A stretch of 64,000 nt of DNA from positions 19,683 to 83,682 of the forward strand of contig NZ_JAUSRH010000017.1 in the NCBI RefSeq assembly GCF_030811715.1, in the 5' to 3' direction. The position numbers and the translations under genes are program-made. The notes under the pieces are model-generated. The model had not been told where the DNA came from. It ran no database searches and saw only the letters and a program-made list of their open reading frames with translations. Positions 42,941 through 51,616 of this stretch are shown here, piece after piece. Within the stretch, counting starts at the first letter, position 1. Each line of letters opens with the position of its first letter. The DNA is from Sinomonas atrocyanea (GTDB lineage Bacteria; Actinomycetota; Actinomycetes; Actinomycetales; Micrococcaceae).

Positions 42941-44383
42941 ATGGCTGATTCCCCCTCGCGCATCCCGTCCGGACGTCTCTCCCTGGCCGTGGCCGGCGAG
43001 GACGCCGGCAGGCCCATCGCCCTCGGGCCGCTCGACGGCCGCTACCGGCCCGCGGTCGCGCCGCTGGTCGACTATCTGTCCGAGGCCGCCCTGAACCGGG
43101 ACCGCGTGGCCGTCGAGGTCGAGTGGCTCATCCACCTCACGAAGAACTCCGTGCTCCCGGGCGCCGGCCCGCTCACGTCCGAGCAGGAGGCCGGGCTCCG
43201 CGCGATCGTCACCGAGTTCGACGCCGCGTCGGTCGCCGAACTGGCCGAGATCGAGGCCGTCACGGTCCACGACGTCAAGGCCGTGGAGTACTACATCGGA
43301 CGCCGCCTCGAGGCCCTCGGCATCAAGGACCTGACCCCGATGGTGCACTTCGGCTGCACCTCCGAGGACATCAACAACCTCTCCTACGCCCTCGGGATCA
43401 AGGGCGCCGTGGAGGACGTCTGGCTGCCGGCGGCGCGGGCCCTCGTGGAGCAGGTGGCGCAGATGGCGCGGGCCAACCGCGACGTGCCGATGCTCTCGCG
43501 CACCCACGGCCAGCCTGCCACGCCCACCACCCTGGGCAAGGAGCTCGCGGTGGTCGCCCACCGCCTCACCCGCCAGCTCGACCGGATCGCGCGCACCGAG
43601 TACCTGGGCAAGATCAACGGCGCCACCGGCACCTACGCCGCCCACTACGCCTCCGTGCCCGGCGCGGACTGGCAGCAGGTCTCCGAGACGTTCGTCGAGG
43701 GGCTGGGCCTGACGTGGAACCCGCTGACCACGCAGATCGAGAGCCACGACTGGCAGGCCGAGCTGTATGCGGACATGGCCCGCTTCAACCGGATCCTGCA
43801 CAACGTGTGCACGGACATCTGGAGCTACATCTCGATCGGCTACTTCGCCCAGATCCCGGTCGCCGGCGCCACCGGCTCCTCGACGATGCCGCACAAGGTC
43901 AACCCGATCCGCTTCGAGAACGCGGAGGCGAACCTCGAGGTCTCCTCGGCCCTCCTCGACACGCTCGGCGCCACCCTCGTGACCTCCCGCTGGCAGCGCG
44001 ACCTGACCGATTCCTCCTCGCAGCGCAACATCGGCGTCGCGTTCGGCCACTCCCTCCTCGCGATCTCGAATGTGGCGAAGGGCCTCGAGCGCCTCGACGT
44101 CGCCGAGGACGTGCTCGCGGCCGACCTCGACACCAACTGGGAGGTCCTCGCCGAGGCCATCCAGATGGTCATGCGCGCCGAGGCGATCGCCGGTGTCCCG
44201 GGCATGGACAACCCCTACGAGCGGCTCAAGGACCTCACCCGGGGCCAACGCGTGGACGCGGCCCGCATGAAGGAGTTCGTCTCCGGGCTCGGCCTCTCCG
44301 CAGACGCCGAGGCGCGCCTGCTGGCCCTCACCCCGGCGACCTACAACGGGGTCGCGGGCCGGCTCGTCGACCACCTCGGCTAG
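42941..44383 (+). CDS. purB: Adenylosuccinate lyase
   Basis: 480 residues, the length and pattern of PurB of the long (E. coli-like) branch. ALGPLDGRYRP is the N-terminal motif. FGCTSEDINNLSYAL, RTHGQPATPTTLGKEL and GSSTMPHKVNPIRFENAEAN are the three fumarase/aspartase superfamily signatures; the last holds the catalytic Ser loop. It cleaves SAICAR and adenylosuccinate, releasing fumarate, in purine biosynthesis. The ATG at 42941 is chosen, but GGAGG is only two bases away, and ATG 42932 is an alternative. The 195-base gap before it holds nothing else that I can identify. Confidence 0.95.
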   Translation: MADSPSRIPSGRLSLAVAGEDAGRPIALGPLDGRYRPAVAPLVDYLSEAALNRDRVAVEVEWLIHLTKNSVLPGAGPLTSEQEAGLRAIVTEFDAASVAELAEIEAVTVHDVKAVEYYIGRRLEALGIKDLTPMVHFGCTSEDINNLSYALGIKGAVEDVWLPAARALVEQVAQMARANRDVPMLSRTHGQPATPTTLGKELAVVAHRLTRQLDRIARTEYLGKINGATGTYAAHYASVPGADWQQVSETFVEGLGLTWNPLTTQIESHDWQAELYADMARFNRILHNVCTDIWSYISIGYFAQIPVAGATGSSTMPHKVNPIRFENAEANLEVSSALLDTLGATLVTSRWQRDLTDSSSQRNIGVAFGHSLLAISNVAKGLERLDVAEDVLAADLDTNWEVLAEAIQMVMRAEAIAGVPGMDNPYERLKDLTRGQRVDAARMKEFVSGLGLSADAEARLLALTPATYNGVAGRLVDHLG

Positions 44384-44422
44384 CCTCGCGCCGCGGCTTC
44401 CACGGCGCGGACCGCGCACGAC

Positions 44423-44454
44423 GGCGCGCCGGCACCTTGCGGTGTCGGCGCGCC
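44423..44454. terminator. Bidirectional terminator between purB and BrkB gene
   Basis: A 14-bp stem (GGCGCGCCGGCACC with its partner, one G-T pair) around the loop TTGC, between two convergent genes. Confidence 0.75.
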
Positions 44455-44471
44455 GCTGGCGTCTCCCCGGC

Positions 44472-45539
44472 CTACTCCTCCGGGCGGGCGAGCCCCTGCC
44501 GAAGCTCGCGCGCCTTGCGGATGTCCTCCTGGGCGACCTTCTGCTTCTTCTCGATCTGCGCGGTGTCCTTGGGGGGCAGCTGGATCGACTCCTCGGCCCC
44601 GATGCCCGCCTGGAGCTCGCGGCCGCGCTCGGTCTCGGCGTCGAACTCGGCGCCGAAGAGGAGCGACATGTTCACGAGCCAGAGCCACAGCAGCAGGATG
44701 ATGACGCTGCCGAGCGCCCCGTAGGTCTTGTTGTAGTGGCCGAAGTTGGCCACGTAGAACCCGAAGCCCGCGGTGGTCAGGGCGAGCACGATCAGGGCCA
44801 TAAGCGAGCCGGTGGTCACCCAGCGGAACTTTGGCTGCTTCACGTTGGGGGTGAAGTAGTAGAGCGTCGCGATGAGGACGATCACGAGGGCCAGCAGGAC
44901 AGGCCACTTGGCGATGTTCCAGACCATGACGGCCACGGCCCCGAGGCCGATCTTGTTGCCCACGGCCTCTGCGACGGGACCGCTCAGCACCAGCATGGCG
45001 GAGACGATCGCCACGAGGATCACCGAGGCGATGGTCACGGCGAGCATGGTGCCGCGGAGCCGGACGAAGCCGCGGCCCTCGCCGATCTCGTAGATGCGGT
45101 TCATCGCGCGCCCGAACGCGCCGACGTAGCCCGAGGCGGACCAGAGGGCACCGAGGATGCCGCCGATCAGGGCGAGCCCGGCGGCGGGGCTCTTGACGAG
45201 TTCCTCGACGGGGCCGCGGACGGTGTCCGCCGCGGCGCCGGGGGCCACGGACTGGACGATGTCCATCATCCCGTTCACGGTCGTCTCGGCCTGGCCGAAG
45301 AGGCCGAGGATCGAGACGAGGGCGAGGAGCGCCGGGAACAGGGAGAGCACCGCGTAGTACGTCAGCGACGCGGCGAGGTCGGGGCAGGCGTCGTTGCTGA
45401 ACTCGCGGAAGGTCTTGAGGGCGATGTACTTCCAGGAAGGCTTCGTGACGTCGCGGATGCGTTCCGGCTTCGCCTCGTCCTCCGGCGGCGGGGCCGAGGA
45501 CTCCTTCTGCGCGGTCTGGGCAGCGTTCTGGTCGGTCAT
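44472..45539 (-). CDS. YihY/BrkB family membrane protein
   Basis: 355 residues. A charged N-terminal region of ~35 residues precedes FREFSNDACPDLAASLTYYA, VLSLFPALLALVSIL and AGLALIGGILGALWSASGYV; GAFGRAMNRIYEIGEGRGF is the conserved family block. Six membrane segments are visible, then a charged C-terminal tail (~residues 310-355). The family was once called ribonuclease BN or virulence factor BrkB; its function is unresolved. Probably leaderless or nearly so, as GTAAGT lies about seven bases before the ATG. Confidence 0.88.
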   Translation of the reverse strand: MTDQNAAQTAQKESSAPPPEDEAKPERIRDVTKPSWKYIALKTFREFSNDACPDLAASLTYYAVLSLFPALLALVSILGLFGQAETTVNGMMDIVQSVAPGAAADTVRGPVEELVKSPAAGLALIGGILGALWSASGYVGAFGRAMNRIYEIGEGRGFVRLRGTMLAVTIASVILVAIVSAMLVLSGPVAEAVGNKIGLGAVAVMVWNIAKWPVLLALVIVLIATLYYFTPNVKQPKFRWVTTGSLMALIVLALTTAGFGFYVANFGHYNKTYGALGSVIILLLWLWLVNMSLLFGAEFDAETERGRELQAGIGAEESIQLPPKDTAQIEKKQKVAQEDIRKARELRQGLARPEE

Positions 45540-45633
45540 GCGCGGTACTTACCCAGACTGTGCGGGGCGCAATCGGACCTTCCGGCCGCCGATTTCGCGG
45601 CACGCCGCCGCCCGTGTAAAGTAGATCAAGCGC

Positions 45634-45707
45634 CGCGGGGTGGAGCAGTTCGGTAGCTCGCTGGGCTCATAACCCAGAGGTCGTAGGTTCAAATCCTGCC
45701 CCCGCAA
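45634..45707 (+). tRNA. Initiator tRNA-fMet (CAU anticodon)
   Basis: 74 bases folding as a tRNA without an encoded CCA. The acceptor stem starts with C1 opposite A72 (unpaired), and the anticodon stem CTGGG / CCCAG ends in three G-C pairs. Both are hallmarks of the bacterial initiator. The anticodon CAT is at 45668-45670. TAAAGT in the upstream GTGTAAAGTAG segment may be the -10 box. Confidence 0.95.
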
Positions 45708-45713
45708 CTCACG

Positions 45714-45747
45714 AAGGCCCTCGGTCCCCACGGACCGGGGGCCTTTT
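45714..45747 (+). terminator. Rho-independent terminator of tRNA-fMet
   Basis: A 14-bp stem (AAGGCCCTCGGTCC with its partner, one T-G pair) with loop CCAC and a following T-run. Confidence 0.85.
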
Positions 45748-45832
45748 CCCTGCTCCCGGGGGCCGCCAAGCCGGTGTCTGCGGCGACGGCAGAGATTATC
45801 ATTCAAGGGACTGGCGTCCTCAGGTGGTCGGC

Positions 45833-46408
45833 ATGTCGGACTCCGAAGAACATCGTCCCCCGTCGTGGTGGAGCACCCTCCCCGGCATCCTCACCGGCGT
45901 GGCCGCGCTGATCACCGCCCTCGCCGGGCTGTTCTTCGGCCTCGTCCAGCTCAACATGCAGGCGGCACCCACCACCGCGACCGTGAAGAGCACGGCAGCC
46001 GCCAGTCCGGCGGGCGCAGCCGGCGAAGGCTCCGCCCCACGGACGGCCGTGGCCTCGGCGCCCGCTGCCGCCGTCCACGTCACTGACCAGCCCCAGCGCG
46101 TGGGAGACCTCGAGTACACGGTGGTGAGCGCGTCGGCGAGGCCCGACGCCGACGGGATGAGCGCCCTCGAGTTCACCGTGCGCTGCTTCAACTACGGCCG
46201 GTTCGACGCCAACTTCTGGGATGCGACGTTCCGTGTCGCGGCCGGTCCGGACGTCTTCTCGCCCACCTCGGGCCTGGACGAGCTCGTCTCGTCGGGGTCG
46301 AGCAAGACGGGCGTGGTCCGGTTCGTCGTCCCGGCGAGCGCATGGTCGCTCACCCTCACGTTCAGATTCCCCGCTGGGGACCGGTCCATCCCCGTCTCGC
46401 TCTCTTAG
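45833..46408 (+). CDS. Membrane-anchored hypothetical protein with extracellular beta domain
   Basis: 191 residues from ATG 45833 (AGGTGG upstream). A short cytosolic head is followed by one membrane segment (LPGILTGVAALITALAGLFF, residues ~17-38), an Ala/Thr-rich spacer (~40-85), and a C-terminal domain whose strands LEYTVVSASARPDADG, ALEFTVRCFNYGRFDANFWD and WSLTLTFRFPAGDRSIPV look like the DUF4352/telomeric-repeat-like immunoglobulin fold common in actinobacterial surface proteins. Function unknown. Its TAG overlaps the TAA of the convergent FAD dehydrogenase gene within the same four bases. Confidence 0.65.
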   Translation: MSDSEEHRPPSWWSTLPGILTGVAALITALAGLFFGLVQLNMQAAPTTATVKSTAAASPAGAAGEGSAPRTAVASAPAAAVHVTDQPQRVGDLEYTVVSASARPDADGMSALEFTVRCFNYGRFDANFWDATFRVAAGPDVFSPTSGLDELVSSGSSKTGVVRFVVPASAWSLTLTFRFPAGDRSIPVSLS

Positions 46409-48060
46409 CCGCCGGCGGCCCGCCCCGCCACGCGGCCGGAGAACAGGCAGCCGCCCAGGAACGTGCCCTCGAGCGCGTTGTAGCCCATCATCCCGCCGCC
46501 GCCGAAGCCTGCGGCCTCCCCCGCTGCGAACAGGCCCGGGACAGTCCGGCCCGACGGGGCCAGGCAGCGGCCGGAGAGGTCGGTCTCGAGCCCGCCGAGG
46601 GTCTTGCGGGTCAGGATGTTCAGCCGCACCGCGATCAGCGGGCCGTGCTTCGGGTCCAGGATCCGGTGCGGCGCGGCCACCCGGATGAGGCGGTCGCCCA
46701 GGTACTTGCGGTGCGAGCGCAGGAACGTGACCTGGGCATCCTTGCCGAACGCGTTCTCGATTTCGGCGTCGCGCGCCTCGAGCACCGCCCGCACCGCGGG
46801 CTCGGACACGAGGCCGGGCTCCCCCACCCGGTTCATCCCCTCGACGAGCTCGCCCAGGGTCCGGGCCACGACGAAGTCCTCACCGTGCTCCTTGAACGCC
46901 TCGATCGGCGCCGCCGCCCCCGGCCGCAGCCGCGAGGCGAGGAGCCTGAAATCCTTGCCCGTCAGGTCGGGATTCTGCTCGGAGCCCGAGAGCGCGAACT
47001 CCTTCTCGATGATTGACTGCGTGAGCACGAACCACGAGTAGTCGTGCCCGGTGGCCCGCAGGTGCCTGAGCGTCCCGAGGGTGTCGAACCCCGGGAAGAG
47101 CGGCGCCGGCAGCCTTCTGCCCCGCGCATCGAGCCACACGGAGGACGGCCCGGGCAGGATCCGGATCCCGTGGTTCTCCCACACCGGGTTCCAGTTCCGC
47201 AGGCCCTCGGTGTAGTGCCACATGCGGTCCCCGTTGATGACGCGCGCCCCGGCAGCCTCGGCGATCGGGAGCATGCGCCCGTCGACGTGGGCGGGGACGC
47301 CCGCGACCATGGTGCGCGGGGGCGTGCCGAGCCGCTCGGGCCAGAGCCTGCGCACCATGTCGTGGTTGCCGCCGACCCCGCCGGAGGCGATCACGATCGC
47401 GCCCGCCTCCACCTCGAACTCCCCCACCACCTGCCGGCTGCTCGCCTTCCCCCGCTCGGCGTCCGACGGCGCGAGGCGGGCTCCGCGCACGCCGGTCGCA
47501 CCGCCGTCGTGCATCACCACCTCGTCGACGCGGTGCCGGAACAGGAAGCGGATGCGGGCTGCGTCGGCGTGTGCCCGGGCGCGCCGGATGAACGGCGCGA
47601 GGACCCCGGGGCCGGTGCCCCAGACGAGGTGGAAGCGGGGCACGGAGTTGCCGTGGCCGTCGGCGCGCCCATCGCCGCGCTCGGCCCAGCCCACCACGGG
47701 GAAGAAGCGCACGCCCATCCCGTGCAGCCAGGCGCGCTTCTCCCCGGCGGCGAAGTCCAGGTAGGCCTCCGCCCAGAGCCTGGGCCAGTAGTCCTCGGGA
47801 CGGTCGAACTGCGCGGACCCGAACCAGTCCTGCCGCGCCAGCGCGGCCGAGTCGCGCACCCCCATGCGGCGCTGCTCGGGGGAGTTGACGAGGAAGAGGC
47901 CACCGAGGGACCAGTGCGCCTGCCCGCCGAGCGACTGCGGCGGCTCCTGGTCCAGCACCACGACCTCCCGGCCGGCGTCGGCGGCCTCGACCGCCGCCAC
48001 GAGCCCGGCGAGCCCGGCCCCGACCACGCACACGTCCGCCTGGACCGTCTGATCTGCCAT
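46405..48060 (-). CDS. FAD-binding dehydrogenase (fumarate reductase/KsdD-like flavoprotein)
   Basis: 551 residues. VCVVGAGLAGLVAAVEAADA is the FAD Rossmann loop, GREVVVLDQEPPQSLGGQAH its E/D end. AIVIASGGVGGNHDMVRR is the middle flavin motif. GLFAAGEAAGFGGGGMMGYN, then ALEGTFLGGCLFSG, is the C-terminal FAD clamp of the FAD_binding_2 superfamily. The family includes 3-ketosteroid delta1-dehydrogenases and fumarate reductases; in actinobacteria this ~550-residue group has no proven substrate. It is divergent from the methyltransferase over 55 bp. Confidence 0.88.
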   Translation of the reverse strand: MADQTVQADVCVVGAGLAGLVAAVEAADAGREVVVLDQEPPQSLGGQAHWSLGGLFLVNSPEQRRMGVRDSAALARQDWFGSAQFDRPEDYWPRLWAEAYLDFAAGEKRAWLHGMGVRFFPVVGWAERGDGRADGHGNSVPRFHLVWGTGPGVLAPFIRRARAHADAARIRFLFRHRVDEVVMHDGGATGVRGARLAPSDAERGKASSRQVVGEFEVEAGAIVIASGGVGGNHDMVRRLWPERLGTPPRTMVAGVPAHVDGRMLPIAEAAGARVINGDRMWHYTEGLRNWNPVWENHGIRILPGPSSVWLDARGRRLPAPLFPGFDTLGTLRHLRATGHDYSWFVLTQSIIEKEFALSGSEQNPDLTGKDFRLLASRLRPGAAAPIEAFKEHGEDFVVARTLGELVEGMNRVGEPGLVSEPAVRAVLEARDAEIENAFGKDAQVTFLRSHRKYLGDRLIRVAAPHRILDPKHGPLIAVRLNILTRKTLGGLETDLSGRCLAPSGRTVPGLFAAGEAAGFGGGGMMGYNALEGTFLGGCLFSGRVAGRAAGG

Positions 48061-48115
48061 GGGCCCAGCCTTTCCGCCCATCTCGCGCACGTCAACGGTG
48101 CCGCATACTGGAGCC

Positions 48116-48787
48116 ATGTCCGGCTGCTGCGGGCCCGCCCCCGGGAACACCGATCCCACGAGGTACAGCGCGGTCTTCACCTCGCGGTTCTCCCGCAGCA
48201 TCGCGCGGAGGTACGAGAAGAAGGGCCTGCGCCCCGTCGAGCAGCGCATCGTCGACTTCCTGGCCGGCACGGGGATCGAGGGGGCCCGCGTGCTCGAGAT
48301 CGGCGGCGGCGCGGGCGAGATCCAGCTCGAGCTCCTCCGGCGCGGTGCCGGCAGCACCGAGAACCTCGAGCTCTCCGACGCCTACGAGACGGACGCAGCG
48401 AGGCTCCTGGCCGACGCCGGGCTGACGGGCCGGGCCGAGCGGCGGCTCGGCATCGACCTCGCCGAGGCGCCCGACGCCGTCGCGCCGGCCGACGTCGTCG
48501 TCCTCCACCGCGTGGTGTGCTGCTACCCCGACTTCGAGAAGCTCCTCGGCGCGGCCGCGCAGCACGCGAGGCGCGCGCTCGTGTTCAGCTATCCGCCGCC
48601 GAACTGGTTCAACCGGGCCGGCTTCGCGGCGATCAACACCCTCATGCGCCTGCTCGGCCGCACCTACCGCGGGTACACGCACGACCCGGCGGCCATGATG
48701 GCGGTGGTGCGCCGGCACGGGCTCGAGCCCGCGTACGAGCACCGCGGGTTCGACTTCAGCATCTCGGGATCTGTGCGCCCTGCGTGA
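48116..48787 (+). CDS. SAM-dependent methyltransferase
   Basis: 223 residues. ARVLEIGGGAGEIQLELLRR is motif I (SAM-binding glycine loop). The acidic residue at the end of the second strand is in LELSDAYETDAARL. ADVVVLHRVVCCYPDF is motif IV, and LVFSYPPPNWFNRAGFAAIN motif V-VI. The N-terminus (MSGCCGPAP) is Cys-rich. The closest shape is the UbiE/magnesium-protoporphyrin-type small-molecule methyltransferase group. The substrate is unknown. CATACT lies six bases before the ATG, so the gene may be leaderless. Confidence 0.8.
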   Translation: MSGCCGPAPGNTDPTRYSAVFTSRFSRSIARRYEKKGLRPVEQRIVDFLAGTGIEGARVLEIGGGAGEIQLELLRRGAGSTENLELSDAYETDAARLLADAGLTGRAERRLGIDLAEAPDAVAPADVVVLHRVVCCYPDFEKLLGAAAQHARRALVFSYPPPNWFNRAGFAAINTLMRLLGRTYRGYTHDPAAMMAVVRRHGLEPAYEHRGFDFSISGSVRPA

Positions 48788-48910
48788 GCCCGGACCCGGC
48801 CGCCGTCGTGCATTCCTCGTTACCACTGCTGTCGCTCGACCCTGCGGATCAGTAGGGTGACCGGCACGGGCCCTTCCGGACCCCGATCCGTGACCTGAAG
48901 GAGCTGTCCC

Positions 48911-49237
48911 ATGGCTGTCGACTGGGCTGAGCAGATCAAGAAATTCGCACCCGACGCCGACGAGGAGGCAATTGCCGGCATCGTCCGCCACTGCGGCATC
49001 TCGCTGCAGAGCGCCGATGCGTCCCTCATTTCCTTCGGGGACAAGGCCGAGACGGACCGCGTCCGCGACGGCTTCCTGAAGAAGAAGCTCGGCCGCACCG
49101 AGGACGACGCGGCCCTCGACGCGGCCATTCAGTCTGTCGGCGAGAAGATGAAGGGAACCTCCCGCCGCCAGCGCCCGACCGTCTACTATCTCCTGGCGGA
49201 CCACTACAACCAGCTGGACCTGTTCCGGAAGAAGTAG
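48911..49237 (+). CDS. DUF2853 family protein
   Basis: 108 residues, full length for the family. VDWAEQIKKFAPDADEEAIA, GIVRHCGISLQSADASLISF and KMKGTSRRQRPTVYYLLADH are the conserved blocks. It is a small soluble helical protein of unknown role, widespread in bacteria. GAAGGAGCTGTCCC precedes the ATG, and TAGGGT near 48854 may be the -10 box of its promoter. It stands alone, ended by a strong bidirectional hairpin. Confidence 0.88.
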   Translation: MAVDWAEQIKKFAPDADEEAIAGIVRHCGISLQSADASLISFGDKAETDRVRDGFLKKKLGRTEDDAALDAAIQSVGEKMKGTSRRQRPTVYYLLADHYNQLDLFRKK

Positions 49238-49242
49238 CCCTC

Positions 49243-49287
49243 GCGCGACGGCGGCGCGCCCGCCTGGCCAGCCCGCCGCCGTCGCGC
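49243..49287. terminator. Bidirectional terminator, DUF2853 / amine oxidase
   Basis: A 13-bp perfect stem (core GCGACGGCGGC / GCCGCCGTCGC) with a 19-base loop between convergent genes. Confidence 0.7.
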
Positions 49288-49309
49288 CCTCCCCAGTCCG
49301 TTCGGTCCG

Positions 49310-50713
49310 TCAGCGGGCCGGGGCGGGGGCGTCGATGGCTTCCTGGGCCGCGCGGCGGCCCATGCGCAGGGCGCCGTCCACGTGCTGGTAGCCCTCGGCC
49401 GCGAGGTCGGAGCAGGCCCAGTGGATCGGTCCCAGGGGCGTGCGCTGGTCCGCGCCGTACCGGGAGAGGCCGCCGAGGTCGAAGCTCGCTGCGTAGGCGC
49501 CCCGGGTCCATTCCTCGGAGCCCCAGTCGGACTCGTAGTAGACCTCGGGGGTGAGGGCCTCCTCGCCGAGGTAGTGGGCGATCGAGGTCAGGATCGCGGC
49601 CTTGCGCTCCTCGGGGGACAGGCGGAACACCGCGTCCGCCTTCTCGTCCGAGACGAAGCCCACGAGGGTGCCGCGGGAGTCGCCGTGGTTGGTGTTGTCG
49701 TAGACCTCCTGCACGAGCTGGTCCGCGCCGAAACACGTGCCGGAGAGGTTGGCCTCGCGCCAGAACGGGCGGTCGTAGACGGCATGGACCTTGATGACCA
49801 GGCCCATGGAGAGGTGCTGGTGCAGCTGGTGCTGCCGCCGCGGCAGGGCCGGGACGTAGGAGATCCGGCTGTAGAGCGTGGGCGGGACGGCGAGGATCGC
49901 GCGGCGCGCGGTGACCGTGACGCGGCCGGCGGTGCCGCCGTCGGCGGTCGCGGTGACGCCCTGCTCGCCCCACTCCAAGGTCCGCACGGGCGCGCCGAGC
50001 ACCACCGCGTCGCCGAGCTCGGCGGCCATCGCCTCGCTCACGGACTGCATGCCGCCCACCACGCGCTTGTCGAGGATGAAGTCCTCGTCGAGGAGGTTGC
50101 TGAAGGAGCCGGCCGAGGCGGCCATGAGCACGGCCTGGAGGGCGGAGAACGCGTGGGCCGGCTTGGTCAGCATGCCGCCGGCGATGAAGAGCCCCACGAG
50201 GTTGCAGGCCTCCTCGTCGGCGGACTGCCCGCGGAGCCAGTGGTGGAAGCTGACCGTGTCGAGCTCGCGCGCCTTCGGGTGGGCCCAGGGCTCCTCGGCG
50301 CCGAGCTCGGCGGCGAGGGAGTCGAGGATGGCGGTGAGGCGCTCGACCTCGGCCAGCGTGCCCGGGGAGACCGGGAAGTCTGCGCCGGCGTAGACCGTGC
50401 GGGTGCCGTCCGGGGCGACGTAGACGTTCTCGCCCTCGCGGTAGCGCTGGAAGGTCTCCTTGCCGAGCTCGTCGACGAGGCCCAGGAGCTCGGTCTGGTC
50501 CGGGCTGACCCACTGGCCGCCGATCTCGAGGAACGCGCCGTCGATGGTGTCGCTCCACGTGCGGCCGCCCACGCGGTCGCGCGCCTCGAGCACGACGACG
50601 CGGTGGCCCTCCTTCGCGAGGGTCCGGGCGGCCATCAGGCCGGCGGGGCCCGCACCGACGACGACGACATCGGCCTCGCGGGTGTGGGTGGCGGGAGTCT
50701 GGAGCTGGGACAT
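49310..50713 (-). CDS. Flavin monoamine oxidase, putrescine-oxidase-like
   Basis: 467 residues. VVVVGAGPAGLMAARTLAKE and ARDRVGGRTWSD bind FAD; LEIGGQWVSPDQTELLGLVD is the GGQW substrate-side motif of actinobacterial putrescine/tyramine oxidases. GPIHWACSDLAAEGYQHVDG, then ALRMGRRAAQEA, is the C-terminal flavin block. Reaction: amine + O2 to aldehyde, NH3 and H2O2. GAAGGAAGAGC precedes ATG 50713. It is separated by tetR from the AguB-AguA operon that would produce putrescine, so putrescine is the expected substrate. An operator-like 17-bp dyad is 45 bases upstream of its start. Confidence 0.87.
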   Translation of the reverse strand: MSQLQTPATHTREADVVVVGAGPAGLMAARTLAKEGHRVVVLEARDRVGGRTWSDTIDGAFLEIGGQWVSPDQTELLGLVDELGKETFQRYREGENVYVAPDGTRTVYAGADFPVSPGTLAEVERLTAILDSLAAELGAEEPWAHPKARELDTVSFHHWLRGQSADEEACNLVGLFIAGGMLTKPAHAFSALQAVLMAASAGSFSNLLDEDFILDKRVVGGMQSVSEAMAAELGDAVVLGAPVRTLEWGEQGVTATADGGTAGRVTVTARRAILAVPPTLYSRISYVPALPRRQHQLHQHLSMGLVIKVHAVYDRPFWREANLSGTCFGADQLVQEVYDNTNHGDSRGTLVGFVSDEKADAVFRLSPEERKAAILTSIAHYLGEEALTPEVYYESDWGSEEWTRGAYAASFDLGGLSRYGADQRTPLGPIHWACSDLAAEGYQHVDGALRMGRRAAQEAIDAPAPAR

Positions 50714-50757
50714 GATGCTCTTCCTTCGAAAGGAGGGGGGTGTGGGGGAGGTCTCAA

Positions 50758-50774
50758 AATGAATGTAGTTCATT
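50758..50774. promoter_or_regulatory. Operator-like dyad in amine oxidase promoter
   Basis: AATGAATGTAGTTCATT. The reverse complement of the site at 51717-51733 matches it at 14 of 17 positions, so both promoters carry the same element. Confidence 0.65.
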
Positions 50775-50809
50775 AGAAAGCGGCCCACAACCCCTCCTCC
50801 CCCGCCGGT

Positions 50810-50883
50810 TGAGGGGTCATGTCCCTACGCTGAGGGGTCATGTCCCTGCGTCGAGGGGTCACCTCCGTTGCGCTGAGGAGTCA
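50810..50883. repeat. Direct repeat array left of tetR (4 units, ~21-bp period)
   Basis: TGAGGGGTCATGTCCC at 50810 and 50831, a variant from 50852, and a partial unit TGAGGAGTCA at 50874. The last unit overlaps the tetR stop codon. Confidence 0.8.
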
Positions 50884-51576
50884 GCCGCGCGTGGCCCGCG
50901 CCGACGCGAGCGTGCCCCGAAGGCCGGCAACGAGGGCACTGAGCCCCAAGCCGAAGGCGGCGTCTGCCGAGGCGGCGCCCCTCGCCGGACGGGCAGCGAC
51001 CGCGGCGGCGAAGGTGGGCGCGAGATCGCCGCGCTCGCCGACGTCGAAGATCCCCTCCGGCGCCGAGACGTCCATGGCCGAGCCGAGGACGAAGGACTCG
51101 ACCGCGACGATCACGTCCACCACCATGTCCTCGGGCCATCCGCCCTCGCGGAGCCCGGCGGCCACCCGCTCGTACATGGCGAGGGTGTGCGGGGCCCCGG
51201 CCACCGGGAAGACCGCGATGATGGGGATGAGCGGGGGGTGCGGTGCGAACGCGGCGCGGTAGGAGTAGGCCCAGCGGGACAGCGCGAGGTCCCAGGGATC
51301 CTTGCCGAAGCCGGAGGTGTCGATCGTCTCGCAGACGTCATCCTGCACCCAGTTCAGGACCTCGTCCTTCGACGCCACATGGTTGTAGAGGGCCGACGGC
51401 GCGGTCTTGAGCTCGCGGGCCAGGGCCGCCATCGTGAGCCCCGGGTAGCCCGCCCGGCCCACGACGGCGAGCGCCGCCGTCGTGATCTTCTCCCGCGAGA
51501 GGACGGGCCTCGGGGGGCGGCCGCGGCGGCGCGGGTGCGCGGCCGCCTCACGGGCGTCGGCGGCGGGGGATTCCAT
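50881..51576 (-). CDS. TetR family regulator of the agmatine/putrescine cluster
   Basis: 231 residues. RGRPPRPVLSREKITTAALA, VVGRAGYPGLTMAALARELK and TAPSALYNHVASKDEVL form the DNA-binding domain. The remainder fits the Tet-repressor C-terminal fold (WALSRWAYSYRAAF-like helices). The N-terminal ~25 residues are basic and Pro-rich. TAGACT lies eight bases before the ATG with no ribosome-binding site, nearly leaderless. It sits between the amine oxidase and aguB promoters, each of which carries the same 17-bp dyad. Repeat arrays in opposite orientation bracket the gene on both sides. Confidence 0.88.
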   Translation of the reverse strand: MESPAADAREAAAHPRRRGRPPRPVLSREKITTAALAVVGRAGYPGLTMAALARELKTAPSALYNHVASKDEVLNWVQDDVCETIDTSGFGKDPWDLALSRWAYSYRAAFAPHPPLIPIIAVFPVAGAPHTLAMYERVAAGLREGGWPEDMVVDVIVAVESFVLGSAMDVSAPEGIFDVGERGDLAPTFAAAVAARPARGAASADAAFGLGLSALVAGLRGTLASARATRG

Positions 51577-51616
51577 GATTCGCCAGTCTAGGGGACTGCG
51601 GAGGGCGCGCCGCCCA

